Below, in pieces: positions 50,501 to 58,170 of a stretch of DNA of 64,000 nt (its first letter is position 1; each line of letters begins with the position of its first letter). This DNA is from Roseiarcus sp963822215 (GTDB taxonomy: Bacteria; Pseudomonadota; Alphaproteobacteria; Rhizobiales; Beijerinckiaceae), in contig CAWGGX010000007.1 of the NCBI GenBank assembly GCA_963822215.1, positions 744,001-808,000 on the forward strand. Reading direction: 5' to 3'. The position numbers were made by a program, and so were the translations under genes. Below the pieces are notes generated by a model. That model searched no databases and was not told where the DNA came from. It saw only the letters and a list, made by a program, of their open reading frames with translations.

Positions 50501-51164
50501 GGACGCGCTGCCCTTGTTCGCCGCCTCGCGTCCCGAACGCGACGCCGAGCCGGACGCCAAGCTGCCGCCAATGCCGCTCGGCGCGCATGTGGTCGAGGAC
50601 TACCGCCGCCTGTCGCTGTCGTTGAAGGCGCATCCGACCTCGTTCATGCGCACGCGTCTCGCCGCGCGGGGAATTTTGCGCTCGGACGCGCTGCCCTCGG
50701 TCAAGAGTGGCGAGCGTGTGACGGTGGCGGGCCTCGTGCTGGTGCGCCAGCGGCCGGGCACCGCCAAGGGCGTGATCTTCATGACGCTCGAGGACGAGGC
50801 GGGCGTCGCCAACGTGATCGTCTGGCCGAAGGCGTTCGAACGGTTGCGCGCCATCGTGCTCGGGGCGCGCTTCGTCGCGGTGACCGGGAAATTGCAGAAC
50901 GAGCAGAGCGTCATCCATGTCGTCGCCTACCGCATGGAGGACCTGACGCCAATGCTCGGGCTCCTGTCGGAAGCGGGCGCGACGATCGATCCGAGCGCCC
51001 GGGCCGACGAGGTCAAGCGCCCACAGATGAGCGTCGCGCAGAAGCGCCAGGGCAATCGCTTCGCCAGCCCCCCGCGGCTCGACGATCCCTGCGCCCCGCC
51101 GACCCTGCCGCTCGACACGGCCGAGGTCCGCAAGGCGATGCCGGCCGGGCGGAATTTCCAGTGA
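47502..51164 (+). CDS. dnaE2: Error-prone DNA polymerase DnaE2 (ImuC) with two repeat-derived insertions
   Basis: 1220 residues, about 110 longer than usual. PHP domain (AELSAMTNFSFLRGASHPEE), polymerase palm with the catalytic aspartates in PDIDVDFEHERREEVI, then TQHSGGFVIT, RPGPIQGDMVHPYLRRRQG and FGEYGFPESHAASFALLVYA, an HhH region and a C-terminal OB fold (VTVAGLVLVRQRPGTAKGVI). Residues about 134-190 and 856-902 derive from palindromic repeats at 47900-48072 and 50069-50206, both in frame. Performs translesion synthesis with ImuA and ImuB. Followed by repeat copy D. Confidence 0.95.
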   Translation: MIRLEPRFAELSAMTNFSFLRGASHPEEMVARAAELGLAGIGIADRNTLAGVVRAHVFARENRAAMEGMRVVPGARLAFDDGTPDVLAYPQDRAAYGRLCRILTAGNLRAPKGECWLRLEDLLEHNEGLQVIALPLPPCGGGLGKGVARTSQGKRGQGKIAKDSVTPHPVPPPQELAPGRAQARPGWGRVNGGASAQNEGQILKRLRDAFGPRLRIGASLTYGEDMRGALVRRMGLVKALGAPLIATNDAMMHAPERRALADVVACIREGVTLEAAGKLTQANAERHLKNPREMARLFAEAPEAVEETIRFLQNLAFSLDDLAHRYPEELREGYATPQAALEAFAFAGAKARYPQGVPQRVREALTHELALIAALDYAPYFLTVHDIVRFARSQGILCQGRGSAANSAVCYCLWITEVDPACFDLLFERFISPERNEPPDIDVDFEHERREEVIQYIYERYGRERAGLAAAVITYRTRSAIRETAKVFGLSDDVIAALNGTAWGHGTTPIGEDRVRAAGLDPADPSLGLALRMAGELAGFPRHLTQHSGGFVITRDRLDEVAPILNAAMEDRTTIEWDKDDLDALGLLKIDVLALGMLTALSKGLGLLETHYGEKLSLATIPSEEACVYSMIGRADTIGVFQIESRAQMSMLPRLKPASFYDLVIEVAIVRPGPIQGDMVHPYLRRRQGLEDVVYPSKELEAVLQKTLGVPLFQEQAMRIAIVAAGFTPAEADRLRRAMATFRRVGTIQTFQDKMIEGMAAKGYDRDFAERCFRQIEGFGEYGFPESHAASFALLVYASCWMKCRYPDVFAAAMLNSQPLGFYAPAQLVRDAREHGVEVREVDVNLSDWDSALEPLPSPRERGEGGAKRQMRGGADSSGEGGAAPHPAAARPPSPRKRGEGEGGGEGIHPRHASMAEHIRATHAVRLGFRQILGVKEEDMLKLVERRGEGYDSVRDLWLRSGLSSAVLEKLADADAFRSLGLDRREALWAVRGLDRVGDQDALPLFAASRPERDAEPDAKLPPMPLGAHVVEDYRRLSLSLKAHPTSFMRTRLAARGILRSDALPSVKSGERVTVAGLVLVRQRPGTAKGVIFMTLEDEAGVANVIVWPKAFERLRAIVLGARFVAVTGKLQNEQSVIHVVAYRMEDLTPMLGLLSEAGATIDPSARADEVKRPQMSVAQKRQGNRFASPPRLDDPCAPPTLPLDTAEVRKAMPAGRNFQ
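47900..48072. repeat. Palindromic GC-rich repeat inside dnaE2, insertion 1
   Basis: CTCCCCCCTTGTGGGGGAGG and, about 90 bases on, CCCTCCCCCACAAG with CGCCCGGGCGCGCG form nested inverted repeats. The insert lies in a variable region after the PHP core and keeps the reading frame, adding a Pro/Gly-rich loop (PLPPCGGGLGKG ... PGWGRVNGG). Confidence 0.85.
50069..50206. repeat. Two inverted family X repeats inside dnaE2, insertion 2
   Basis: One copy (CCCCGTGAGCGGGG, GAAGGTGGCGCGAAGCGCCA, GATGAGGGG) faces an inverted copy (CCCCTCATCCGGCCGCTGCG, CGGCCACCTTCTCCCCGT). They keep the frame and add about 50 Gly/Arg/Pro-rich residues between SDWDSALEPL and HIRATHAVRLGFRQI. Confidence 0.88.
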
Positions 51165-51190
51165 TGGCGAGTGCGCCGCCGACGATCCGC

Positions 51191-51435
51191 TCACCTGCTA
51201 GCAGGGAATTTTTTCCGCCCTGTTCGGCGTTCCAATCCAGGAAATCCTGCAATGTCATGGCGTTGCCGGAATTGCAACCCGCCGGTTGCGGACTGGCGCG
51301 GGCGCGGAACAGGGAACTTCAAGCGACCGGAACAGGGACTTATCAGGCGATTTCGGCGCGGATCAGGGAAAGAACAGGTGGACGAAAACGGGGCGCGAGA
51401 CCGGGCGCGGCCGGGTTGCAAGGCGTGGCCGAGCC
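51191..51435 (+). repeat. Dispersed repeat, copy D (shortened)
   Basis: Keeps the right half of the palindrome (CTGCTAGCAGGGAA; the left arm has changed bases), TGCAATGTCATGGCGTTGCC, AACAGGGAACTTC, AACAGGGACTTATCAGG, ATCAGGGAAAGAACAGG and GGACGAAAACGGGGCGCG. It lacks both outer ends of the 489-bp copies. Lies between dnaE2 and the VapC toxin gene. Confidence 0.8.
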
Positions 51436-51483
51436 GCCGCGCCTTTGCCTGATGAAATTCATAACGCAGTCGGGCACCGAGCG

Positions 51484-51867
51484 CTATCCAGCCGCCAGCG
51501 GATGCATCACAAGAGCACGGTCGATGGTGACGAGCTTCAGCCCTTCGATCTGGCATTGCGCCAGCAGCATCCGGTCGAATGGATCGCGGGTCGCCGGTTC
51601 CGGCTTCACCGCCGCGAGCGCGTGCTGTTCGTTGATCGGCACGATCCGGACGGCGAAGCGCTTGAGGAGTTCGGGCAAGGCGTCGAGTTCGACTGCGAGT
51701 CTGAGCTTGCCCAGCCGATACTTGATTGCGATCTCCCAAAGGCTGACGGCGCTCAGATGAGGCTCGGTGTCGCCGTCCTTCAAAACGGCGGCAACAGTGA
51801 CCGGAAGATCGATCGAGCCCGAGCCGATCAGCGCCAGGAAGATATGCGTATCGAGCAGCAGCCTCAT
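51484..51867 (-). CDS. PIN-domain toxin (VapC-like)
   Basis: 127 residues. PIN ribonuclease fold with the acidic residues present: Asp6 in LLLDTHIFL, Glu in AVSLWEIAIKYRLGKL, Asp in TRDPFDRMLLAQC and a last Asp in LKLVTIDRAL. Belongs to the group whose partners are Phd/YefM-type antitoxins. Cleaves tRNA or rRNA in studied cases. Its ATG overlaps the antitoxin stop codon by ATGA. It appears intact, while the upstream antitoxin carries a nonsense codon. Confidence 0.9.
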   Translation of the reverse strand: MRLLLDTHIFLALIGSGSIDLPVTVAAVLKDGDTEPHLSAVSLWEIAIKYRLGKLRLAVELDALPELLKRFAVRIVPINEQHALAAVKPEPATRDPFDRMLLAQCQIEGLKLVTIDRALVMHPLAAG

Positions 51868-52133
51868 GCGTCAGGCGGCAAAGGGCGCAGGAGAAAATCT
51901 TCCGGCAGCGGATCGTCGAAGTCGTCGGCGATGAATTCGACCAAGGTCTCGATCCCGCGCTCCCGCTTGAACTCCTCGATCGCCTCGAAGCGCAGACCCT
52001 TCGCCGGTCGATGCGGCGTCATGTCGAAGACCGGAGCGCCATTGCGGGTGACGACGATCGTCTCCCCCCGCTCGACCTCGCGCGCAAGCTCCGTCAGTCA
52101 ATTCTTCGCTGCCCGTATGCTGATCGTCCTCAT
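51864..52133 (-). pseudogene. Phd/YefM-type antitoxin with in-frame TGA at codon 12
   Basis: Ninety in-frame codons from ATG 52133. It starts MRTISIRAAKN, then TGA at 52098-52100, then LTELAREVERGETIVVTRNG, APVFDMTPHRPAKGLRFEAI and ends RPLPPDA overlapping the VapC start. The N-terminal part matches the Phd/YefM DNA-binding fold, where the stopped codon is normally Arg or Gln (CGA to TGA is one transition). No good start follows before the conserved region. Without antitoxin an active VapC should be harmful, so readthrough, a cryptic start, an inactive toxin or a base error must be considered. Confidence 0.8.
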
Positions 52134-52248
52134 GCCCAAATTGTAGCCACATGGAGCTACAATGTCCAGCCAATCGAAACCCGGAGCCACGGCTGCGGGC
52201 GCAATCTTCAATGATGGCGATCTATCGCGACTTGCCATCTGGTCCCGC

Positions 52249-52269
52249 CACCCAACACCCAACACCCAA
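52249..52269. repeat. Short tandem repeat, three 7-bp units
   Basis: Three CACCCAA units followed by a partial CAC, in a 270-base intergenic stretch (52134-52402) that otherwise holds nothing recognisable. Confidence 0.7.
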
Positions 52270-52402
52270 CACTATGGACGCCCATAAAGCGCTTCGCGTA
52301 TCTAACTGATCTTATACACTTAGTTACATCCAAGATGAAATTATCGGGGACAAGCGGCGCGATCGTCGGGTGTCATTGTGGAATGAGGAGCGACAGGCGG
52401 GA

Positions 52403-52764
52403 TCATCCAACTGCGAGATCGCTTGTGGCCGGCCTCCCCAACGCGGCCAGTCCAAGCGCGGAGACCAACAACGAACCCCCGCAACGCCAGCGAGCATGGG
52501 CAGCGGACTTCCGTTAGCGAACCTGACGACAATGGCGACGATGACTGCGCTTCCCGCGAAGTTCAACGTCCCGATCAGCGCCGAGGCGGACCCAGCGAGC
52601 GAGGATCGGCTCTCCATGGCCATCACGAAGGTCGACGGCAGGATCAAGCCAGTGAGGCCGAAGCCGACGAACAAAAACGCGACCAGAATATCGTTTCCAA
52701 TACCAGCGTGGCTTTTGACGGTCCGTAGGGTGAGAATCCCAGCGCCAGTCGTGAACGCCCGCGT
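52403..52764 (-). pseudogene. C-terminal fragment of an MFS drug-resistance transporter
   Basis: About 120 codons starting directly after the stop of the dienelactone hydrolase gene, with no start of their own. Membrane helices FLFVGFGLTGLILPSTFVMA and SASALIGTLNFAGSAVIVAI are typical of the last helices of Bcr/CflA-type multidrug exporters. After LAGVAG a one-base gap shifts the frame, and SLLVSALGLAALGRPATSDL then AVG follows to TGA at 52403. The N-terminal three-quarters is gone. Confidence 0.7.
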
Positions 52765-53511
52765 TCAGTTGCGCTCGAGAGTTGAGTTGAGAAGATTGGT
52801 CAGCTTTTTGTAGGCGCGCTCGGCTTGGGGCTCGTTGTAGGTGGGGCTGTCGGGAACGGTCCAGCCGTGGTGCGCGTGGTAAACTTCGCTCTCGTAATTT
52901 CCGCCCCACACCGCAAGGGCGCGATTGAGCTTCTCGATGACTTCCTGCGGCATCACGCGATCCTCGGCGCAGTGGCCGAAATAGAGATGCGCCTTGACGC
53001 GAGAAAGGAGCGTCAGCGGGCTATCCGGCGCCTCGGTGTAAGAAAGACCGCCGCTATCGATTGATGCAGCGGCGGCAATTTGCTCAGATCGCGTGGCGGC
53101 GGCCCGCAACGCCATCTGCGCGGAGACACCGAAGCCGACAACGCCAAATGCCTTGCCTCGGGCACTTGGCTGCCTCGCAAGAAAATCGACGTAGGCGGAA
53201 AGATCGCGATCCATCGCGTCGGGCGTCAGCGGACCGCGAATCTCGTTCATGCGTTTCACGGAGCGTTCGTCGCCTATCTTGAAAGGGAAATTGAAGATGG
53301 GCGGCTTGCCGTTGCGATAGAAGATGTTTGGGAGAACCACCGCGTAGCCCTCGGCGGCGAGACGGCTGGCCATGCTCCGGCTTGCATCGTTAATACCGAC
53401 GAAGTACGTCAGATAGAGGACGCCCGGCCAGTGGCCGTCTTTTTCCGGCTGAATCAGGAAGCCGTCCGCTGCGCCGTCCGGAGTTGGAATCTCGATTGCT
53501 GATTCGATCAT
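52765..53511 (-). CDS. Dienelactone hydrolase-family protein lacking the nucleophile
   Basis: 248 residues, the family length. IEIPTPDGAADGFLIQPEKD, then YAVVLPNIFYRNGK and SIDSGGLSYTE match bacterial DLH-like proteins. Acid Asp184 (GHCAEDRVMP) and His215 (YHAHHGW) are present, but the nucleophile elbow G-x-C-x-S-G reads GFGVSA with Gly128 where Cys is expected (TGC to GGC would be one base). It may be inactive or may have taken a binding role. Start ATG 53511 has CAAGGAGCAG upstream. Convergent with nothing; an MFS remnant follows. Confidence 0.85.
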   Translation of the reverse strand: MIESAIEIPTPDGAADGFLIQPEKDGHWPGVLYLTYFVGINDASRSMASRLAAEGYAVVLPNIFYRNGKPPIFNFPFKIGDERSVKRMNEIRGPLTPDAMDRDLSAYVDFLARQPSARGKAFGVVGFGVSAQMALRAAATRSEQIAAAASIDSGGLSYTEAPDSPLTLLSRVKAHLYFGHCAEDRVMPQEVIEKLNRALAVWGGNYESEVYHAHHGWTVPDSPTYNEPQAERAYKKLTNLLNSTLERN

Positions 53512-53659
53512 GACTGCTCCTTGGTTAGGAGTGCGAACACGGCATGCGGGTTTTACCTGGTTGCGTCAGGGCTTTAATTAACAGTCACCGCCCTCTTGCG
53601 CCATGGACGATTGGTATCCAAAAGTCCATAAAGCGTATTGAAACGTCCGGGGATCCCGA

Positions 53660-53769
53660 TTGGACGCCCTGTCTGAAATTCTCACTTCACTCACAGTGGA
53701 ACGTGTGGCGACGGTGCGGTTTGAAGGTGAGCGGTACGAGACCTCTACGCCCCCGATCGGTTGGGACGC
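53660..53769 (+). pseudogene. N-terminal fragment of an AraC-type regulator
   Basis: TTG 53660 (ribosome site CCGGGGA upstream) begins an LDALSEIL segment followed by TVERVATVRFEGERYETSTP, the usual opening of cupin-sensor AraC regulators. Protein-like sequence stops where the IS66-associated gene begins. An AraC gene lacking its first residues lies on the far side of the IS66 element at 56866. The two N-termini seem to overlap rather than continue, so they may be two genes or one rearranged gene. Confidence 0.5.
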
Positions 53770-54435
53770 TTACGCGCCGGGCTTGAAGCGTATCGGCATC
53801 CAGAACTGGCGCAGGGCCTCGACGGTTGCGGGAATTTCGCGCCAGTCATTTCGAGCGAGTGGCGGCGTTCTCGGGCTGCGCGTGGCCGTGGTCAGCGCTG
53901 GCCGGCCGGCGTCATCGACACAATGGATCAGGATCGGCCGCAGCAGAGCGTGTTCCATTCGATCCGGGGAGATGAGCCGCGACCAGACGAGAAGCTGCAG
54001 CTTCATGACGGCGTAGAAGCCCATGCACCAAGGCTGCGGATCGACCTCGCCGTCCGGCAATCGAACGAACAGCGGCTCAAAGCTCTCCGGCCTCGTCGGC
54101 AGCGTCTCGCTGATCGCGTTGTGGCGCATCAGCGTGGCGGCGATCGCCGAGAACGCCTCGGTGTCGTGATTGAAGTCGTCGGGATCGACGCCGAGGAGCT
54201 GGCACACCCATTCTTCGGGCGGCATCGAGACCGGCCCGGCCACGACCGCGGTCACCGCACCGTCGAGCATGGAGAGCGACGTCGCCTGCGGATGCCGAAG
54301 CGTCGGCGACCTGGCGCGCTCGCTTATCCATTGTCCGAGCCGCTCGAACGACATGGCGTAGTCCGCCATCGTCGTCTTGACCGGCTTGCGCGCTTGTCGC
54401 GTTCCCCGCCGTCGCTTCGGCTTCGACTGCGTCAT
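53770..54435 (-). CDS. IS66-associated UPF0149 (YecA/YgfB-like) protein
   Basis: 221 residues. Basic N-terminus (KPKRRRGTRQARKP) and then a YgfB/YecA-like helical domain (SFERLGQWISERARSPTLRH, LSMLDGAVTAVVAGPVSMPP, EEWVCQLLG, NAISETLPTRPESFEPLFVR, and WCMGFYAVM). Such genes often accompany IS66 elements in alphaproteobacteria as a fourth frame; role unknown, possibly a transposition modulator. The SEC-C zinc motif of full YecA is absent. Its ATG overlaps the tnpC stop by four bases. Confidence 0.82.
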   Translation of the reverse strand: MTQSKPKRRRGTRQARKPVKTTMADYAMSFERLGQWISERARSPTLRHPQATSLSMLDGAVTAVVAGPVSMPPEEWVCQLLGVDPDDFNHDTEAFSAIAATLMRHNAISETLPTRPESFEPLFVRLPDGEVDPQPWCMGFYAVMKLQLLVWSRLISPDRMEHALLRPILIHCVDDAGRPALTTATRSPRTPPLARNDWREIPATVEALRQFWMPIRFKPGA

Positions 54436-55991
54436 GCCGCGGCGGCGCGTCTTTCGGCCTCGCGCGCGGCCTTCCAGTTCCAGGCCAGCAGTTCATGCAG
54501 GCGGTCATTGGTCGTGCGGCCGGAGATCATCCGCTCCAGCACGTCGACGAGATAGGCTTCCGGGTCGACGCCATTCAGTTTTGCCGTATTAAGAAGCGAA
54601 GAAAGAATAGCCCAGGTCTCGCCCCCGCCTTCGTCGCCGCTGAACAACGAATTCTTCTTTCCGATTGCAATCGGTCGAATCGAACGCTCAACCGTGTTGG
54701 TGTCCGGCTCGAGACGCCCGTCGTCCAGGAACGCCGTCAGACCCTCCCAGCGTTCGAGCATGTAGTCGATCGCCTTGATCAGCGTCGACCGGCGGGAGAT
54801 CCCGTCCTTCACCGCTACCAGACGGGCCCTCAACGCCTCCATAAGCGGCTTCGTCTCGGCCTGCCGCGCCGCGCGGCGCTCATCGGCGGCGAGACCGCGG
54901 ATCCCCTCCTCGATCGCATAAACGGCCCCAATGCGCTCGATCACTTCCCTGGCGAAGGGCGAGTTCGTCGTCTTGTGGACCTTCACGAAGTTGCGGCGCG
55001 CGTGAACGAGGCAATACGCCAGCCGGATCTTGCCCGACATCTTCGCATCGCCCGCCAGCGAGGCGTAGGCGGCGTAGCCGTCGACTTGCAGCACGCCTTC
55101 GAAGCCGGCCAGTTGCGTCATGATCTCCTTCTTGCCGCGGCCGCCCGCGAACACGTAGGCGACCGCCGGCGGCGCCGGACCCTTGCAGGGGCGATCGTCC
55201 GTCGCATGCGCCCAGAACTGGCAGATCTTCGTACGGCCGCGTCCCGGATCGAGCACCGGCATCGGCGTCTCGTCGCAGAACAGCCGTTCGAAGCGATGCA
55301 TGGTCTTCAGTTGCAGATCATAGAGGCCCTTGGCCATCCACGCCGCGCTCCCCATCCAGCGCGCCAGCGTCTGACGGTCCACGACGACGCCGTGCCCCGC
55401 CAGGATCTGCGCCTGACGATAGAGCGTCGACTGCCAAGCGTACTTGGCCGTAGCAATGTGAGCGATCAGCGCCGTCGTCGCCATGCCTCCCTCGACGAGC
55501 CGCGCCGGCGCCGGGGCCTGGACGATCGGACCCTCGCAGCCTCGGCAGGCGTATTTGGGACGGATCGTGCGCAACACCCGCAGCCACGCGGGAACCCGAT
55601 CGAGCGCTTCGCTGGTCTCCTCGCCGATCCGATGCATCTGACCCGAGCAGCACGGGCAGAGCGTCGAAGCCGGCTCAATCACCTGTTCGCACCGGGGCAG
55701 ATGCGCCGGCAGCGCGCCGATGTTGCGCCGGGGCTTGCGCCGCTTCGTTCTCGGCGCGCCCGATTCCGGTTCGTCATCGTTGGCTGGGGGCTGCGCGTCG
55801 GCGGTCCGGTCCAGATCCAACGCAAGTTGTTCAGCGCAGATGATCGCCGTGCGCTCCGATCGCGCGCCGAAGATCAGGCTCTTCAACGTGGCGATCTCAG
55901 CGCGCAGATCATCGTTTTCGCCGTCGAAAGCCAGCACCATCTCGGCGAGCGCCGCAGGGTCCTTGGGGAGATCTTCTGGGCGAATCGCCAT
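54432..55991 (-). CDS. tnpC: IS66 transposase TnpC
   Basis: 519 residues. N-terminal leucine-zipper-like segment (LAEMVLAFDGENDDLRAEIA), a zinc-binding segment (CEQVIEPASTLCPCCSGQMH) and the DDE catalytic core (LFCDETPMPVLDPGRGRTKI, LQVDGYAAYASLA, AYCLVHARRNFVKVH, and DTNTVERSIRPIAIGKKNSL with the final Glu). C-terminal PEAYLVDVLERMISG is the usual IS66 ending. Full length, no lesion seen. Confidence 0.96.
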   Translation of the reverse strand: MAIRPEDLPKDPAALAEMVLAFDGENDDLRAEIATLKSLIFGARSERTAIICAEQLALDLDRTADAQPPANDDEPESGAPRTKRRKPRRNIGALPAHLPRCEQVIEPASTLCPCCSGQMHRIGEETSEALDRVPAWLRVLRTIRPKYACRGCEGPIVQAPAPARLVEGGMATTALIAHIATAKYAWQSTLYRQAQILAGHGVVVDRQTLARWMGSAAWMAKGLYDLQLKTMHRFERLFCDETPMPVLDPGRGRTKICQFWAHATDDRPCKGPAPPAVAYVFAGGRGKKEIMTQLAGFEGVLQVDGYAAYASLAGDAKMSGKIRLAYCLVHARRNFVKVHKTTNSPFAREVIERIGAVYAIEEGIRGLAADERRAARQAETKPLMEALRARLVAVKDGISRRSTLIKAIDYMLERWEGLTAFLDDGRLEPDTNTVERSIRPIAIGKKNSLFSGDEGGGETWAILSSLLNTAKLNGVDPEAYLVDVLERMISGRTTNDRLHELLAWNWKAAREAERRAAAA

Positions 55992-56041
55992 ATCGGAGAG
56001 CTACACGAAAACGCTCCGAATCGCCAGCAAAACGAGGCGAC

Positions 56042-56398
56042 TCAGAGGACTCTAGTCGGCCGCTTCGTCACCTTCGGGACCACCCGCGACCACTCGGAGA
56101 GACCTTCGATCAGCATCGCCAGTTGCGCCCCCGTCACGCGCATCGTCCCCTCTCGAACAGGAGGCCAGGCGAAACCCCCTTCCTCAAGCCATTTGGTCGC
56201 CAGAACCAGGCCTGAGCCGTCGAAAACGAGAAGCTTCAAACAACCCGATCGCTTCGAGCGGAACACGAAAACGTCCCCACTGTAGGGCTGGCCGCCCAAC
56301 CCTTCCGCCACCAGCGCGACGAGGCCGTGTACGCCTTTTCGAAAGTCGATCGGCTGCGTCGCGACGAAAACCCGGACCTCCGAGCCGAACGAAATCAC
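56042..56398 (-). CDS. tnpB: IS66 accessory protein TnpB
   Basis: 118 residues from GTG 56398, overlapping the tnpA stop as GTGA. Contains the Orf2 signature VFVATQPIDFRKGVHGLVAL, then VFVFRSKRSGCLKLLVFDGS, GLVLATKWLEEGGFAWP and the QLAMLIEGLSEW tail. Required for transposition of IS66 elements; biochemical role unknown. Confidence 0.95.
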   Translation of the reverse strand: MISFGSEVRVFVATQPIDFRKGVHGLVALVAEGLGGQPYSGDVFVFRSKRSGCLKLLVFDGSGLVLATKWLEEGGFAWPPVREGTMRVTGAQLAMLIEGLSEWSRVVPKVTKRPTRVL

Positions 56399-56805
56399 CG
56401 CGTCGACCTCACCGCCGCCAATACGCGCTTCAGCGTCGCGGCGTCGACGCCAACGGGCACGCGCACCGTCGCTCCTGCGATCGTCACCTCGATCCGTTCG
56501 GCCGGGCCCGCCACGACGCAAGGATGCTCGATCGCGTCCGGCCGCGCCTCAACTCCGTCGTCCAGCCGGAGCTGTACGAACTGCGGCCCTTCGCTCGACG
56601 CGAGCCGCGCCTTGCGCCGCCAGATATTGAGCAATCCCCGGCTGACCCCGTTGCGCCGCGCCACCTCGGATATGTTCACCTCCGGATCGGCGCTCTCGGC
56701 CAGGATCCGCACCTTCTCCTCATCGCTCCAATCGCGCCGTCGCCGACGTCCCGTGATAACCTCGACGCGCTGATAAGAGTCGGCATCATGCCTGGACTGA
56801 TGCAT
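56395..56805 (-). CDS. tnpA: IS66 DNA-binding protein TnpA
   Basis: 136 residues. HTH of the IS3/IS66 Orf1 type (RRDWSDEEKVRILAESADPE, VNISEVARRNGVSRGLLNIW, RRKAR) and a C-terminal part with IEVTIAGATVRVPVGVDAAT, then LKRVLAAVR, the common TnpA ending. First gene of the element and divergent from the AraC gene. Confidence 0.93.
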   Translation of the reverse strand: MHQSRHDADSYQRVEVITGRRRRRDWSDEEKVRILAESADPEVNISEVARRNGVSRGLLNIWRRKARLASSEGPQFVQLRLDDGVEARPDAIEHPCVVAGPAERIEVTIAGATVRVPVGVDAATLKRVLAAVRSTR

Positions 56806-56865
56806 GGAATTAGCGCCTGCCCCGTTATCGAATCGGAACGCGAGTCTCGCTCAGGTGAACACCGC

Positions 56866-57762
56866 ATGCGAGGTGGGGCCGTCGTACCGGTTACGTTTGA
56901 AAGCCAAGGCGCCTACGCGCTTCGTTTTGCCGGTTCCCGACGCCTCACGTTTGGCGCGGTTCTTTCTGGCCGGTTCACGCTGCAGGTGGACGGAGATACG
57001 CCGCTCAGTCTTGAGGAGGGCGACTGCTATCTGCAAACCGACGAGCGCGCTTACAACATTTCAAACGCGCCCGAACGTCCCGAACAGAGTGGCGACGCAT
57101 TCTTCGCCGCGACGCGAGACGAAAACGGGGTGGTGCGGCTCGGCAAAGGCGAGCCCGAAAGAATAATGATTGGCGGGTGCTTCATCTTTGACGAGCAGGG
57201 CGATGCCTGGCTTCGCGCGGCGCTGCCGCCTGTCGTCCACATCGCCGCTTCGTCGCCGCATTCGGCGCCGCTCCGGACGACGCTCGGCATGCTGCGCATA
57301 GAGACCGAGTCCGGAAGCGCCGGGCAGGCAATCGTCGTCGATCGCCTCGTCGACATTCTTCTGGTTCAAGCGTTGCGCGCGCATTTGGCGGCGACCGAAG
57401 CGTCGGATGCGAACTGGCTGGCCGGGCTTGCAGATCCGCGCATCGGCAAGGCGCTGAGACGCTTTCATGATGCGGTGGACGCCAACTGGACCGTGGCGAC
57501 GCTCGCGTCGGCGGCGGGCATGTCGCGCTCGGCCTTCGCGGCGCGTTTCCATGCCCGGGTCGGGATGGCGCCCCTCGAATACCTCACGCGTTGGCGGATG
57601 ATTCGCGTTCGCCGCGCCCTCATCGATTCCGATTTGCCCTTCGCGACGATTGCCGCGCGCAACGGCTACCGCTCGCGGACCTCGTGCAGCCAATCGTTCA
57701 AACGCGCTTTCGGTTATACGCCTAATGAATTGCGTAGCGCCGCGCAGGCTCACATATCCTGA
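56866..57762 (+). CDS. AraC-family regulator, probably 5'-truncated
   Basis: 298 residues from ATG 56866; an ATG at 56788 overlaps tnpA. Cupin-type sensor (YALRFAGSRRLTFGAVLSGR, LSLEEGDCYLQTDERAYNIS) and a C-terminal pair of HTH units (TLASAAGMSRSAFAARFHAR, ATIAARNGYRSRTSCSQSFK). Relatives start about 15 residues earlier with MDxLSxxL, absent here, which suggests that the IS66 insertion removed the natural start. A matching MDALSEIL-like start lies beyond the IS at 53660. Likely still translated from an internal start, but this is uncertain. Confidence 0.8.
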   Translation: MRGGAVVPVTFESQGAYALRFAGSRRLTFGAVLSGRFTLQVDGDTPLSLEEGDCYLQTDERAYNISNAPERPEQSGDAFFAATRDENGVVRLGKGEPERIMIGGCFIFDEQGDAWLRAALPPVVHIAASSPHSAPLRTTLGMLRIETESGSAGQAIVVDRLVDILLVQALRAHLAATEASDANWLAGLADPRIGKALRRFHDAVDANWTVATLASAAGMSRSAFAARFHARVGMAPLEYLTRWRMIRVRRALIDSDLPFATIAARNGYRSRTSCSQSFKRAFGYTPNELRSAAQAHIS

Positions 57763-57924
57763 ATCCGAGGCTGAGCGGGAAAGGGCGACATGTGCGCGGC
57801 GGCGGATCTCGCAGCCGGGCTTGCCGCAAGTTTCAGCGACGCGGCATTCCCTCGCGGCTGGCTATTCGCTTGAAGCGTCTTGTAAATATGGGCGCCCATA
57901 GGGCAATACCCATGCAGACAGGTC

Positions 57925-58170
57925 ATGTAGACGACGATTGAGATTTCCGACCCGCTCCTTCGCGAGGCGCGCAAGATTGCCGAGCGCGAGGGGGTCACGC
58001 CGCGCGCGCTGGTGGAGCGGGGGCTTCGCCGCGTCGTCGCCGAGACCAGGAGCGTCGCGCCCTTCAAGCTGCGCCATGCGAGCTTCAAGGGCTGCGGCCT
58101 GCAAGCCCACCTCGGCAATCCTTCGTGGGAGAAGCTGCGCGATCTCTCCTACGAGGGTCGCGGCGTTTGA
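57925..58170 (+). pseudogene. VapB-type antitoxin with a stop at codon 2
   Basis: ATG 57925 is followed at once by TAG (57928-57930) and then TTIEISDPLLREARKIAERE, GVTPRALVERGLRRVVAETR and a C-terminal toxin-binding tail to TGA 58170. The second codon is normally a coding triplet such as AAG (one change to TAG). No other good start precedes the ribbon-helix-helix region. It overlaps the start of a truncated VapC. Confidence 0.75.

Larger units (their letters stand above)
53770..56805 (-). mobile_element. IS66-family insertion sequence with accessory gene
   Basis: Holds tnpA, tnpB, tnpC and a YecA-like fourth gene in the order usual for IS66, all on the minus strand with overlapping or near-overlapping ends. 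All four frames are open, so the element may be active. Terminal inverted repeats and the expected 8-bp target duplication could not be located by eye, so the limits given are those of the genes. Confidence 0.85.

Noticed and set aside
53760..53785. GTAAGCGTCC read outward at the end of the YecA-like gene as an IS66 terminal repeat
   Set aside because: The orientation is wrong for an IS66 tip and part of it is the stop codon of the gene; the true ends remain unlocated.
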